A program made the translations under genes and the position numbers. The notes beneath the pieces were generated by a model. It was not told the DNA's origin. It did not search any database and saw nothing but the letters and a program-made list of their open reading frames with translations. From Treponema sp. (GTDB lineage Bacteria > Spirochaetota > Spirochaetia > Treponematales > Breznakiellaceae): a stretch of DNA of 16,648 nt. The stretch spans positions 1-16,648 of the forward strand of contig JAISEB010000144.1 in the NCBI GenBank assembly GCA_031264395.1. Reading direction: 5' to 3'. This document shows, one piece after another, positions 6,536 through 13,951 of the stretch; the stretch's first letter is position 1; every line of letters begins with the position of its first letter.

Positions 6536-7292
6536 AGAAACGGGGATGCTCCGGTTTCGGGGGCGGAGGGGCCTCGGCGGTTTCCGCTTCCTCCTTGCGG
6601 CGCAGCGCGTCAAGAACGGCGGCGGTAAAGGCGCCGTCCAATGCCCGCCGGTATTCAAGCACGCGGTGAATATAGTCAAGGGTGTTTTTAGGCGTTCCCA
6701 CGCTGCTCACCCGGTGCATGCCCGCGTTGTACATGGCAAGCGCGGCTATTTCCGTTCCGCCGGAATTAAGGCACATGCGCAGGTGGCTCATGGCATAATA
6801 GGCGCTGACGCCGGGCCTGAAAAAATCGTCGGGCTTGATATTGGGAAAGGATCTGTCGTTAAGCTGAAAAAGCCCCCTGTCTATGCTGGCGTTGCGGTTT
6901 GTCCGGTTAACGGCGGCGGGGTTGTAACGGCTTTCTTCCCGGCACAGGGCAAAAGCCAGGACAGGCGGAATGTCGAATTCAACGGCGTTGGCGAGGATTA
7001 CGAAGGCTATTTCCCGGGAACCTGTGACGGCGGCAAAATAGTCCACCACCATGCCTCTGGTTTCCAGGTTACGGTATAGCGCGGCGGCAAGATCCTCCGT
7101 CCGCGTTCCGGCTTCCGCTTCCGCCGCCGTGTCTTCCTCGCGGGGAAGATCCTCCCCCGAAGCCGGGGAAGCGGCCTTGCCGGGGCCCGGCCAGTTCCTT
7201 ATACCGTCCACGGCGGCGCAGAGGACCAGCGAAAACAGCGCGCCGAAAAAAAACGGCGCGTATTCCACATTTTTTAAATTGCCGCTTTCCAT
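6513..7292 (-). CDS. Membrane-anchored lytic transglycosylase (SLT domain)
   Basis: A 259-residue protein with an N-terminal membrane anchor (about residues 11-30), a charged low-complexity linker (about 40-65) and a Slt-type lysozyme-like domain (about 95-215). Motifs are CREESRYNPAAVN at 117-129 with catalytic E120, DRGLFQLN at 138-145, and ALAMYNAG at 184-191. It should cleave peptidoglycan glycan strands to 1,6-anhydro products in the periplasm. The tail after about 235 is proline-rich (APPPPKPEHP) and could span or contact the wall. The start lies 7 nt after the serA stop, with AGGGGGTG at 7310-7303 inside serA as an SD at rather long spacing (10 nt), so it is probably co-transcribed with serA. 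The 3' end overlaps the convergent GH5 gene by 23 bp. Confidence 0.85.
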   Translation of the reverse strand: MESGNLKNVEYAPFFFGALFSLVLCAAVDGIRNWPGPGKAASPASGEDLPREEDTAAEAEAGTRTEDLAAALYRNLETRGMVVDYFAAVTGSREIAFVILANAVEFDIPPVLAFALCREESRYNPAAVNRTNRNASIDRGLFQLNDRSFPNIKPDDFFRPGVSAYYAMSHLRMCLNSGGTEIAALAMYNAGMHRVSSVGTPKNTLDYIHRVLEYRRALDGAFTAAVLDALRRKEEAETAEAPPPPKPEHPRFFRLSPLR

Positions 7293-7299
7293 GCTAATG

Positions 7300-8475
7300 T
7301 TACACCCCCTGTTCCATCGCGCGTACCCGTATGATCCCTTCTACACCCATAAGCCGCTTCAATGTATAGTCCGGGATGCGCTGTTCAATATCGATGATGT
7401 TATAAGCATAATCGTCCCGGTGGTGGTTTATCAAATCAAGGATGTTGTTGTTTTCTTCCGCCAGAATGGTGGTGATCTGCCCCACCATATTGGGGATGTT
7501 GCGGTTTACCACCAAAAGCCTGAAGGGGGAATGCTGATCCAGCCTGCAGCGGGGAAAATTCACCGAATTTTTGACGGCCCCGGATTCAAGGTAGTCCATG
7601 AGCTGGCGGACGGCCATGGCCGCGCAGTTGTCCTCGGCCTCGGGGGTGGAAGCCCCCAAATGGGGAATGCAGAGGGCGCCTGGAGAGGCGAGCAGTTCCG
7701 CCGAAGGAAAATCCGTGACATAGGCGGAAAGTTTCCCGGCCTTCAGGGCTTCTATGATGTCCGCCTCGTTTACAAGCCCTCCGCGGGCAAGGTTGACAAT
7801 ACGGGCGCCTTTCTTCATGAAACGGATCTTTTCCGCGTCAATGAGCCCCCTTGTCGTGTCGCTGAGGGGAACATGAAGGGTAACATAATCGGACTTCGCA
7901 AGAAGCCCCTCCAGGGTATCGGCGCGGGCCACCTGCCGGGAAAGGTTCCACGCGGCGTCCACGGAGATATAAGGATCGTAGCCAATGACATCCATGCCAA
8001 GGGAAATGGCGTCGTTGGCCGCCATGACGCCTATGGCGCCAAGCCCCACGACGCCCAGGGTTTTTCCCTTGAGTTCAGGCCCCTCAAAACGGGACTTTTC
8101 CTTTTCGACAAGTTCTGGCACCTCGTCGGCGCGTCCGGCTATTTCTTTTCCCCAGTTAATTCCCCCCAGAATATTCCGGGATGAAATAAGAAGGGCGGCT
8201 ATTACCATCTCCTTTACCGCGTTCGCGTTTCCGCCGGGGGTGTTGAAGACCGCTATGCCCCTTGCGCTGCATTTTTCAACGGGGATGTTGTTGTAGCCCG
8301 CCCCGGCCCTGGCTATGGCCAGCACCGATTCGGGAATTTCCAGAGCGTGAAGATCGGCGCTCCGCACCAGAATGGCGTCGGGGTTGGGAATCCCGCTTGC
8401 CACTTCATAACGGTCACGGGGAAAAAGTTCCAGCCCCGCCGGGGAAATTTTGTTCATTGTCTGTATACGAAACAT
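7300..8475 (-). CDS. serA: D-3-phosphoglycerate dehydrogenase with ACT domain
   Basis: A 391-residue enzyme of the D-2-hydroxyacid dehydrogenase family that oxidises 3-phosphoglycerate to 3-phosphohydroxypyruvate with NAD+, the first step of serine synthesis. The NAD motif GVVGLGAIG is at 141-149 with D167 at the end of the second strand. The catalytic triad is R231 (NLARGG), E260 (FPSAE) and H272 (PHLGAST). A C-terminal ACT domain (about 318-391) suggests feedback by serine, as in E. coli SerA; the larger ASB domain is absent. The ATG at 8475 is chosen over a TTG at 8508 because AGGGAGC (8487-8481) sits 5 nt upstream and the extra residues would run into the palindromic element. Upstream in the same direction lies serC, with only 76 nt between. 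Confidence 0.93.
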   Translation of the reverse strand: MFRIQTMNKISPAGLELFPRDRYEVASGIPNPDAILVRSADLHALEIPESVLAIARAGAGYNNIPVEKCSARGIAVFNTPGGNANAVKEMVIAALLISSRNILGGINWGKEIAGRADEVPELVEKEKSRFEGPELKGKTLGVVGLGAIGVMAANDAISLGMDVIGYDPYISVDAAWNLSRQVARADTLEGLLAKSDYVTLHVPLSDTTRGLIDAEKIRFMKKGARIVNLARGGLVNEADIIEALKAGKLSAYVTDFPSAELLASPGALCIPHLGASTPEAEDNCAAMAVRQLMDYLESGAVKNSVNFPRCRLDQHSPFRLLVVNRNIPNMVGQITTILAEENNNILDLINHHRDDYAYNIIDIEQRIPDYTLKRLMGVEGIIRVRAMEQGV

Positions 8476-8490
8476 AAGAAGCTCCCTTGT

Positions 8491-8534
8491 AATAGAGTTG
8501 TTCAACAACTTCAGTTATTGAACAACTTCCGCTT
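8491..8534 (-). repeat. 44-nt palindromic element, copy 2 (upstream of serA)
   Basis: Read on the minus strand it matches copy 1 at 40 of 44 positions, including flanks AAGCGGAA and CTCTATT. The core arms are at 8498-8508 and 8515-8525 with a 6-nt spacer, as in copy 1, with one mismatch between arms. It ends 16 nt before the serA ATG, reaching close to the ribosome binding site, so bound protein or an RNA hairpin here could affect serA expression. Confidence 0.8.
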
Positions 8535-8551
8535 AAAAATGCAGGCCGGCC

Positions 8552-9673
8552 TTAAGACCGCGCCTTTTCCTCAAATTTTTTCATGAAGGCGGCAAGCGCG
8601 CCGACGCCTTCGAGCGGCATGGCGTTGTAGATGCTGGCCCGCATGCCCCCGACAAGCCTGTGCCCGGCAAGGTTTACAAGGCCTTCCCCGGCAGCCTCCG
8701 CGACAAAACGCTTTTCAAGCGCGCCCCGTTTTTCGGGATCTTCTTCTACGGGCACAAAGGGAATGTTCATGAGGCTGCGGAAAGGCTTTTCCACCGGGGA
8801 ACGGAAGAAGCTGGAATGATCCAGATATGAATAGAGGAGATCCGCCTTTTCCCGGTTCCGCCTTGCCGCCGCGGAAACGCCGCCTGAATCCTTAAGCCAT
8901 TGCAATACAAGCCCTATGATATAGATGCCATAACAGGGAGGGGTGTTGTACATGGAACCTTCGGCGGCGTGTACATCGTAGCGGAGCATGGCCGGAACCC
9001 ATTCCGGCGCGCGGCCTATAAGATCCTCCCGTATGATCACCACGGTGGTTCCCGCGGGGCCAAGGTTCTTCTGGGCTCCCGCGTAGAGAATGCCGAATTT
9101 TGAAACGTCAAGCGGCTCCGAAAGGATGCAGCTTGATATGTCGGCCACAAGGGGAACCCCTCCGGTTTCCGGAAGGCCGGCCCATTTGGTTCCCACAATG
9201 GTATTGTTAAGGGTGATGTGGTAATAGGCGTCGTCCGGGGCGGGGGCCGGGGCGGAGGGAATATAGGTGTAGGCCCTGTCTTTGGAACTTGCCGCCGTGA
9301 CCACTTCGGCATATTTGGCCGCCTCGGCGGCCGCCTTTTTGGCCCAAATCCCGGTTTCAACATAAAGGGCCCGCTTCCCCGCGCCGGGTTGCGCGTCCGG
9401 CTGCGCGTTCGCCGCCAGATTGAGGGGAACCATGGCAAACTGGAGCGAGGCTCCGCCCTGAAGAAAGAGCACCCGGTAGCCGCCGGGGATCTCCATGAGT
9501 TCCCGGAGGAGCGCTTCGGCCTTTTCGATGATGGGCCTGAAATCCCCGGACCGGTGGCTCATTTCCATTACCGACTGGCCCGTCCCGTTCGCGTCGGTCA
9601 TCTCGGCGGCGGCCCGCTCAAGCACGGGAAGGGGAAGCGCGGAAGGCCCCGGAGAAAAATTGTACACTCGCAT
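8552..9673 (-). CDS. serC: Phosphoserine aminotransferase
   Basis: A 373-residue fold-type I PLP enzyme that converts 3-phosphohydroxypyruvate and glutamate to O-phosphoserine and 2-oxoglutarate, the second step of serine synthesis; SerC can also serve in pyridoxal phosphate synthesis. The family signature YNFSPGPSALP opens the protein. MSHRSGDF (38-45), the LQGGAS phosphate loop (71-76) and the PLP lysine K202 in AGAQKNLGPAG follow. The C-terminus contains HRLVGGMRASIYNAMPLEGV. The ATG at 9673 is chosen over an upstream in-frame start because AGGAGG (9684-9679) lies 5 nt before it. It sits between rex and serA on the same strand, with a copy of the palindromic element on each side. Confidence 0.95.
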   Translation of the reverse strand: MRVYNFSPGPSALPLPVLERAAAEMTDANGTGQSVMEMSHRSGDFRPIIEKAEALLRELMEIPGGYRVLFLQGGASLQFAMVPLNLAANAQPDAQPGAGKRALYVETGIWAKKAAAEAAKYAEVVTAASSKDRAYTYIPSAPAPAPDDAYYHITLNNTIVGTKWAGLPETGGVPLVADISSCILSEPLDVSKFGILYAGAQKNLGPAGTTVVIIREDLIGRAPEWVPAMLRYDVHAAEGSMYNTPPCYGIYIIGLVLQWLKDSGGVSAAARRNREKADLLYSYLDHSSFFRSPVEKPFRSLMNIPFVPVEEDPEKRGALEKRFVAEAAGEGLVNLAGHRLVGGMRASIYNAMPLEGVGALAAFMKKFEEKARS

Positions 9674-9725
9674 AAAAACCTCCTCATATTCAGGCGGCGG
9701 AATTGCCGTCGCCATTTAATGAAAC

Positions 9726-9767
9726 ATTAGAGTTGTTCAATATTGAAGTTATTGAACAAGCTCCCTT
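9726..9767 (-). repeat. Palindromic element, copy 3 (upstream of serC)
   Basis: Arms TTGTTCAATA (9733-9742) and TTATTGAACAA (9749-9759) enclose TTGAAG; one A is missing from the left arm compared with copy 1. On the minus strand the end TATTGAACAACTCTAAT is identical to copy 1 over 17 nt, but the other flank differs (AAGGGAGC). It overlaps the TAA stop of rex (9768-9766) and lies about 53 nt before the serC ATG. Confidence 0.75.
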
Positions 9768-10413
9768 AACAGCCGGAAGGGGGCAGCTTGACGGCAAGCG
9801 CCCGCAATTCGTCGGCCAGATACACATTGCGCACGGTAATATCCGGGGGAAGGGCAAGGGCGGCGGGGGCAAAATTGATAATGCCCCTGATCCCGGCGGC
9901 GGCGAGTTTTCCGGCCGCGTCCCGGGCCGCCCCGGCGGGAACGCAGAGAAGGGCCATTTCTATGCCGAAACGGGATATAACCTCCCCCATCTTGTAGGCC
10001 GGGTACAGGGGCACGGAAGATTTAAGGATCTCCACGCGGTTCACGTTGGTATCGAAACCCGCAGCAAGCTCAAATTCCTCCATGCCGCCCGGCCCCGGGG
10101 CAAAAGGACGATCCAGATAGGCCGAACCCAGCCGTCCAAGACCCACGACACAGAAACGCCTGACCCGGTCCAGCCCCAGCGCCTTCCTGATGGCCGGAAT
10201 GAGAAACTGCGGATTATAACCGCCCGGCGTTCCGGCCGCCTCCCCGCCGTTTCCCAGCCAGGAGATGTCTTTCCGTATCGTGTCCCGGTGCCAGCCTGTC
10301 AATTCTTCTACCATGGCGGACGTAACAAGGCCGGAACCTTCGTCCCTGTTTTTCTCGAGAAGCCTCAAAAGGTACAAAAGCCGTTCTTTCGCCGGTTCCG
10401 GAATGTGATTCAT
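9766..10413 (-). CDS. rex: Redox-sensing transcriptional repressor Rex
   Basis: A 215-residue Rex protein. These dimeric repressors bind DNA when NAD+ is high and release it when NADH binds, coupling expression to redox state. The winged helix is at about 27-56 (TSAMVEELTGWHRDTIRKDIS) and is followed by the PGGYN turn typical of the family. The Rossmann NAD-binding domain starts at about 86 with CVVGLGRLGSAYL and has D121 (GFDTN) for the adenosine ribose. The C-terminal helix that swaps between subunits in known Rex dimers fits VYLADELRALAVKL. The start codon lacks a good Shine-Dalgarno. An 18-bp Rex operator lies 32 nt upstream of the start and next to a strong promoter, so autoregulation is likely. 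serC and serA follow in the same direction. Confidence 0.93.
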   Translation of the reverse strand: MNHIPEPAKERLLYLLRLLEKNRDEGSGLVTSAMVEELTGWHRDTIRKDISWLGNGGEAAGTPGGYNPQFLIPAIRKALGLDRVRRFCVVGLGRLGSAYLDRPFAPGPGGMEEFELAAGFDTNVNRVEILKSSVPLYPAYKMGEVISRFGIEMALLCVPAGAARDAAGKLAAAGIRGIINFAPAALALPPDITVRNVYLADELRALAVKLPPSGC

Positions 10414-10444
10414 TTACCAAACATCGGCCAATAGCCGCACCTCT

Positions 10445-10462
10445 CTGTGAATTTTTTCACAG
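10445..10462. promoter_or_regulatory. Rex operator (ROP site)
   Basis: CTGTGAATTTTTTCACAG is an 18-bp near-perfect palindrome, matching the known Rex consensus TTGTGAAN4TTCACAA except for the two outermost bases. It sits immediately downstream of the -10 box of the rex promoter, so bound Rex would cover the transcription start. Confidence 0.88.
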
Positions 10463-10464
10463 TC

Positions 10465-10493
10465 AATATAAAAAAAAACGGCGGATATGTCAA
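10465..10493 (-). promoter_or_regulatory. rex promoter
   Basis: On the minus strand TTGACA (10493-10488), 17 nt, and TATATT (10470-10465) form a near-consensus sigma-70-type promoter. The predicted start at about 10458 lies inside the Rex operator. Confidence 0.75.
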
Positions 10494-10498
10494 GGGCC

Positions 10499-10527
10499 TT
10501 GTATATTACAAAATATTGCCATACTAT
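10499..10527 (+). promoter_or_regulatory. Candidate promoter of the FkbH-ACP-MBOAT operon
   Basis: TTGTAT (10499-10504) and TACTAT (10522-10527) are 17 nt apart, giving a leader of about 34 nt before the ATG at 10568. Its -35 box is 5 nt from the -35 box of the divergent rex promoter. RNA polymerase binding at the two sites would compete, so Rex occupancy could indirectly affect this operon. Confidence 0.55.
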
Positions 10528-10567
10528 AAGCCCCATAATCCAAAAGGAACGAAAAAGGAGAATTCCG

Positions 10568-12304
10568 ATGCTGACCTTTCTTGAGTTACAGCGTAACTTA
10601 AAAAAGGAGAGTGCTTCCATGCCGGCGGTAAAAGCCGCGCTGCTTGGGGACACGGCCACCCAGTTTTTGGCGGCCACCCTCAGGGGAACGGCTGTGGAAC
10701 GGGGATTCCGCCTTGAGCTGTTCGAAGCCGAATTTAACCAGATTGAACGGCAGATAATGGACCCGGAGTCGGAATTTCACGCCTTTGGGGCGGATTACGC
10801 GGTGATTTTTCAGTCTACGCACAAACTGCTCTGCCATTACGATAAACTGGCCCCGGAAAAACAGGCGGCTCTTGCGGATGAACGCATCGATTTTATCCGC
10901 CTGCTCTGTACTTCCTTTCCGGGCAGGATCATCTACTGCAATTACCCTGAAATTGACGACACCGTGTTCGGCGGTTTTGCCTGCAAGATCGAGAATTCCT
11001 TTGTCTGGCAGACGCGCAAACTCAACTATGAACTGATGAAACTGGCCCGCGACAGCGCCGGCCTGTTTATCTGCGACCTCGCGGCCCTGCAGAATAAGCT
11101 TGGCCGGGACGCCATGTTTGACGCGTCAATCTACACCGCCAGTGAAATGATCCTTTCCCTGGACAGCGTCCCATGGGTGGCGTCCCGGATCATGGATGTG
11201 ATATGCGCCGCGCAGGGACAAATCAAAAAGTGCCTTATCCTCGATCTGGACAACACCCTTTGGGGCGGCGTCATAGGGGATGACGGCATCGAAAACATAC
11301 AGCTGGGCCACGATCTTGGCATAGGCAAAGTCTTCGCGGAATTTCAGGGCTGGATAAGAAAACTGAAAAACAGGGGGATCATTCTGGCGGTCTGTTCCAA
11401 AAACAACGAAAATACCGCGAAGGAGCCCTTTGAAAAGCACCCTGAGATGGTGTTAAAACTGGAAGACATTTCGGTTTTTATGGCGAACTGGGACAACAAG
11501 GCGGATAATATAAGGCGCATACAGTCCATCCTCAATATAGGCTTTGACTCCATGGTTTTTCTGGACGATAATCCTGTGGAGCGGGCCATGGTCCGGGAAA
11601 ACATTCCGGGAATAACGGTTCCCGAACTTCCGGCGGACCCGGCCGATTATCTGGAATACCTGTACGGCCTTAACCTTTTCGAGACCGTCTCCGTTTCCGC
11701 CGAAGACGCCGAACGTACCAGGCAGTACCGGGCCGAAGCCCGGCGGGTGTCGGCGCAGACAGCCTTCGCCGATGAAGGCGAATTCCTCATGAGCCTTGAG
11801 ATGGTGTCGGAAACAAAGGATTTTGACGCCTTTAACATCCCTCGGGCGGCCCAGCTTTCACAGCGCAGCAATCAATTCAACCTCCGTACAATCCGCTATA
11901 CCGAGGCGGACGCGGCCCGGCTTGCCGCCGACAGCCGCTACAAAAACTGGTGCTTTACGCTGCGGGACAAATTCGGCGACAACGGCCTCATCTGCGTGAT
12001 CATCCTGGAAAAACAGGACGCACAGACCCTGTTCATTGACACATGGCTGATGAGCTGCCGGGTATTGAAACGGGGAATGGAACAGTTCACCCTGAACACC
12101 ATAGCCGCGTGGGCGCGGGAAGCGGGTTTCAAAAGGCTTATCGGCGAGTATATTCCCACCGCAAAAAACAAAATGGTGGAATCCCATTATCCCGGCCTTG
12201 GTTTTGAACCGCTGCCCTGTGAGGGACGCATCCTGTACACGCTCGATGTCGGCGCGTACAAACCAAAAAAATGTTTTATAGCCGGGGCGCGGCAAAACGA
12301 ATAG
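10568..12304 (+). CDS. FkbH-like HAD-family acyl-ACP synthase
   Basis: A 578-residue three-domain protein. The N-terminal part (to about 215) resembles the degenerate SGNH-like domain of FkbH proteins (LLGDTATQFLA at 25-35). The HAD domain (about 221-350) has motif I DLDNTLWGG with D226 and D228, CSKNN at 276-280 and FLDDNP at 332-336. The C-terminal part (about 400-578) is GNAT-like, with WLMSCRVLKRGME. Characterised FkbH enzymes dephosphorylate 1,3-bisphosphoglycerate and place the glyceryl group on the phosphopantetheine of an ACP. The ACP gene 22 nt downstream is the obvious partner. The ATG at 10568 is preceded by AAGGAG at 7 nt. The substrate here is not proven: HAD and GNAT domains fit glyceryl loading, but related proteins may use other phosphorylated acids. 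Confidence 0.88.
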   Translation: MLTFLELQRNLKKESASMPAVKAALLGDTATQFLAATLRGTAVERGFRLELFEAEFNQIERQIMDPESEFHAFGADYAVIFQSTHKLLCHYDKLAPEKQAALADERIDFIRLLCTSFPGRIIYCNYPEIDDTVFGGFACKIENSFVWQTRKLNYELMKLARDSAGLFICDLAALQNKLGRDAMFDASIYTASEMILSLDSVPWVASRIMDVICAAQGQIKKCLILDLDNTLWGGVIGDDGIENIQLGHDLGIGKVFAEFQGWIRKLKNRGIILAVCSKNNENTAKEPFEKHPEMVLKLEDISVFMANWDNKADNIRRIQSILNIGFDSMVFLDDNPVERAMVRENIPGITVPELPADPADYLEYLYGLNLFETVSVSAEDAERTRQYRAEARRVSAQTAFADEGEFLMSLEMVSETKDFDAFNIPRAAQLSQRSNQFNLRTIRYTEADAARLAADSRYKNWCFTLRDKFGDNGLICVIILEKQDAQTLFIDTWLMSCRVLKRGMEQFTLNTIAAWAREAGFKRLIGEYIPTAKNKMVESHYPGLGFEPLPCEGRILYTLDVGAYKPKKCFIAGARQNE

Positions 12305-12326
12305 CAATATTTAAGGAGGACGAATC

Positions 12327-12569
12327 ATGGAAAGAGGGGAAATACTGTCCCAGGTACAGGACATTTTCCGCGATCAGCTGGATGACGGGGATGTGACGCT
12401 GCGGGACGAGACTACCGCCGCGGATGTGGACGGCTGGGACTCCCTGATGCATCTGCAGCTTATTGTGGCTATCGAGAATCATTTCAAAGTCAAATTCAGT
12501 TCCAAAGAGATCATGTCTTGGAAAAATGTCGGTGAAATGATAGACTGTCTGCAAAACAGGAACGCCTAA
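12327..12569 (+). CDS. Acyl carrier protein
   Basis: An 80-residue discrete ACP. The phosphopantetheine attachment site is S39 in DGWDSL. The Trp before DSL is common in carrier proteins dedicated to FkbH-type enzymes and in DltC, and less so in the fatty-acid ACP (usually ADSLD). A strong AAGGAGG precedes the ATG. It follows the FkbH-like gene by 22 nt and is followed by a long hairpin before the MaoC gene. Expected role: carry a glyceryl-derived or other short acyl group between FkbH, the modifying enzymes and the MBOAT. No phosphopantetheinyl transferase lies in the window, so a housekeeping one must modify it. Confidence 0.93.
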   Translation: MERGEILSQVQDIFRDQLDDGDVTLRDETTAADVDGWDSLMHLQLIVAIENHFKVKFSSKEIMSWKNVGEMIDCLQNRNA

Positions 12570-12633
12570 GGAGCCCGTTTATCGCGGTTTTTACGGCGCA
12601 AAGCGGCGCAAAAACCTGCATGTAACAGGCTCC
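12570..12633 (+). promoter_or_regulatory. Intercistronic nested hairpin between the ACP and MaoC genes
   Basis: Outer arms GGAGCC (12570-12575) and GGCTCC (12628-12633), extended by GTT/AAC (12577-12579/12624-12626), enclose inner arms GGTTTTT (12586-12592) and AAAAACC (12610-12616). The apical loop holds GCGC at 12596-12599 and 12606-12609, which can also pair. The structure starts right after the ACP stop. No T-run follows, so it is not a standard terminator. It could stabilise the 3' end of a processed fkbH-ACP message, or tune how much transcript reaches the downstream genes. Confidence 0.6.
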
Positions 12634-12653
12634 TGGAAATTACCGCGGAGCAT

Positions 12654-13064
12654 ATGGGTATGGAATATCCGTTTAGGGAAAATGATGTCTTCGAAGCGGC
12701 GTTTACCGTTTCGGGGAAAATTCACGAGGGTTTCATCGGGCTCTTTGGGGACAAAAATCCCATGCACACGGACCCTGCCTTTGCCTCGGGCAGGGGCTAT
12801 AAGGGGATCATCATGCACGGGAATATCCTCAACGGCTTTTTGTCGTATTTTATCGGCGAGCTTCTTCCTGTAAAAAACGTGATCATTCACAGTCAGGAAA
12901 TAAACTACCGGAAGCCGGTGTACCTTGACGACAAGCTTACCTTAAAGGCGCGTATAAGCGAAATTCATGAAAGCGTTAACGTGGTAACGTTTAAATACAG
13001 TTTTGTCAAAGAGAACGGCGAAACGGCGGCCAGCGGATCAATTCAGACGGGGATACTCGCATGA
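12654..13064 (+). CDS. MaoC-like (R)-specific hydratase/dehydratase
   Basis: A 136-residue single hot-dog domain of the MaoC/PhaJ type. The hydratase-2 motif is present: FGDKNPMHTDPAFASGRGYKGIIMHG (about residues 38-63), with the catalytic Asp of GDKNP and the His of MHTD in place. These enzymes add or remove water across the 2,3 double bond of acyl-CoA or acyl-ACP thioesters. In this operon it may act on the ACP-bound acyl group, for example dehydrating a hydroxyacyl chain, but the substrate is not known. Two starts are possible: the ATG at 12654 or the one at 12660, which has better spacing (9 nt) from GGAG at 12647-12650. The stop overlaps the next gene by ATGA. Confidence 0.82.
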   Translation: MGMEYPFRENDVFEAAFTVSGKIHEGFIGLFGDKNPMHTDPAFASGRGYKGIIMHGNILNGFLSYFIGELLPVKNVIIHSQEINYRKPVYLDDKLTLKARISEIHESVNVVTFKYSFVKENGETAASGSIQTGILA

Positions 13065-13951
13065 ACGCGCCCCGTTTCTTCACTCTGCCGAACCGGCTGC
13101 GGATTCCTTCTGTAGGATACGGCACATGGCAGATACCCCCCGGGGAAGAAACCGCCGGGGCTGTGAGCCGCGCGCTTGCCGCGGGTTTCAGGCACATCGA
13201 CACCGCCGCCGCCTACGGAAACGACTTCAGCGCCGCGGAGGCGGTTAACAGGAGCGGCATCGAAAGGGGCGATGTTTTTGTTTCCGGCAAATTGTGGATC
13301 AACAGACGCGGTTATGACAACGCGGTAAAGGCCCTTAAACAGACCCTTAAACGTTTCAGGATGGATTATATAGATCTCTTTCTTGTTCACTGGCCGGCGG
13401 CTCCTTCGGTGTACGACGACTGGAAAGAATTAAACAACGATACATGGCGGGCGTTCGAAACCCTTTACAGGGACGGGCTTGTCAAGTCCATAGGGGTAAG
13501 TAATTTCACCCCTTTTTATCTTCGGCCCCTCATGGAAAAGGCCCAGGTTATCCCCATGGTCAACCAGATAGAATACCATCCCGGGCATATGCAGGAAGAA
13601 ACGGTCGCGTTCTGCGGCGGCAACGCCATTTTGGTTGAGGCCTGGAGTCCCCTTGGACAGGGCAAGGCGCTTGCGAAAAGGGAACTCGCGGATATTGCGG
13701 AAAAATACGGACGATCCGCCGCACAGATATGCATACGGTGGTGTCTGCAGAACGGCGTTCTTCCCATTCCAAAATCGGTGCATCCCCAAAGGATACAGGA
13801 AAACATATCGGTATTTGATTTTGAAATTTCACGGGAAGACATGGATGTTATCAACACACTGCCCGATTTTGGCGCCTCGGGAAACAACCCCGATAATTTC
13901 GAAGCGGCGCTAAGGGAAGCCCAAAAAGCTCTCCCGGGAGTTCCCCTATGA
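13061..13951 (+). CDS. Aldo/keto reductase
   Basis: A 296-residue (alpha/beta)8 AKR with the full catalytic tetrad: D47, Y52, K77 and H110 (FRHIDTAAAYGN, GKLW, LVHWP). The cofactor-binding segment IPKSVHPQRIQEN at 236-248 (K238, S239, R244) suggests NADPH. It resembles the AKR5/diketogluconate-reductase-type group in length and motifs. It should reduce an aldehyde or ketone; in this operon the candidates are a carbonyl on a sugar-derived intermediate or on the ACP-bound acyl group. Start and stop overlap the neighbouring genes by ATGA on both sides (13061-13064 and 13948-13951), strong evidence for translational coupling and a shared pathway. Confidence 0.9.
   Translation: MNAPRFFTLPNRLRIPSVGYGTWQIPPGEETAGAVSRALAAGFRHIDTAAAYGNDFSAAEAVNRSGIERGDVFVSGKLWINRRGYDNAVKALKQTLKRFRMDYIDLFLVHWPAAPSVYDDWKELNNDTWRAFETLYRDGLVKSIGVSNFTPFYLRPLMEKAQVIPMVNQIEYHPGHMQEETVAFCGGNAILVEAWSPLGQGKALAKRELADIAEKYGRSAAQICIRWCLQNGVLPIPKSVHPQRIQENISVFDFEISREDMDVINTLPDFGASGNNPDNFEAALREAQKALPGVPL

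Noticed and set aside
4691..6679. A 662-codon open frame on the minus strand opposite the GH5 gene
   Set aside because: It is antisense to a gene with clear catalytic motifs, is rich in Arg, Gly and Pro, and shows no domain. Long antisense frames are expected in GC-rich coding DNA.
7051..8184. A 377-codon plus-strand frame across the transglycosylase and serA
   Set aside because: It crosses two well-supported minus-strand genes and has no domain of its own.
8535..8551. The palindrome AGGCCGGCCT after serC as a terminator
   Set aside because: It has no loop room and only a distant TTTTT on the minus strand, so a stable hairpin terminator is unlikely.
1686..9767. The three palindromic elements as remnants of a CRISPR array
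   Set aside because: They are kilobases apart, at intergenic promoter positions, in different orientations, and no cas gene or regular spacers are seen.
10568..12569. A methoxymalonyl-ACP extender-unit cassette for a polyketide
   Set aside because: FkbH and ACP are present, but the two acyl-ACP dehydrogenases, the O-methyltransferase and any ketosynthase are absent; the neighbours are MaoC, AKR, transketolase and MBOAT.
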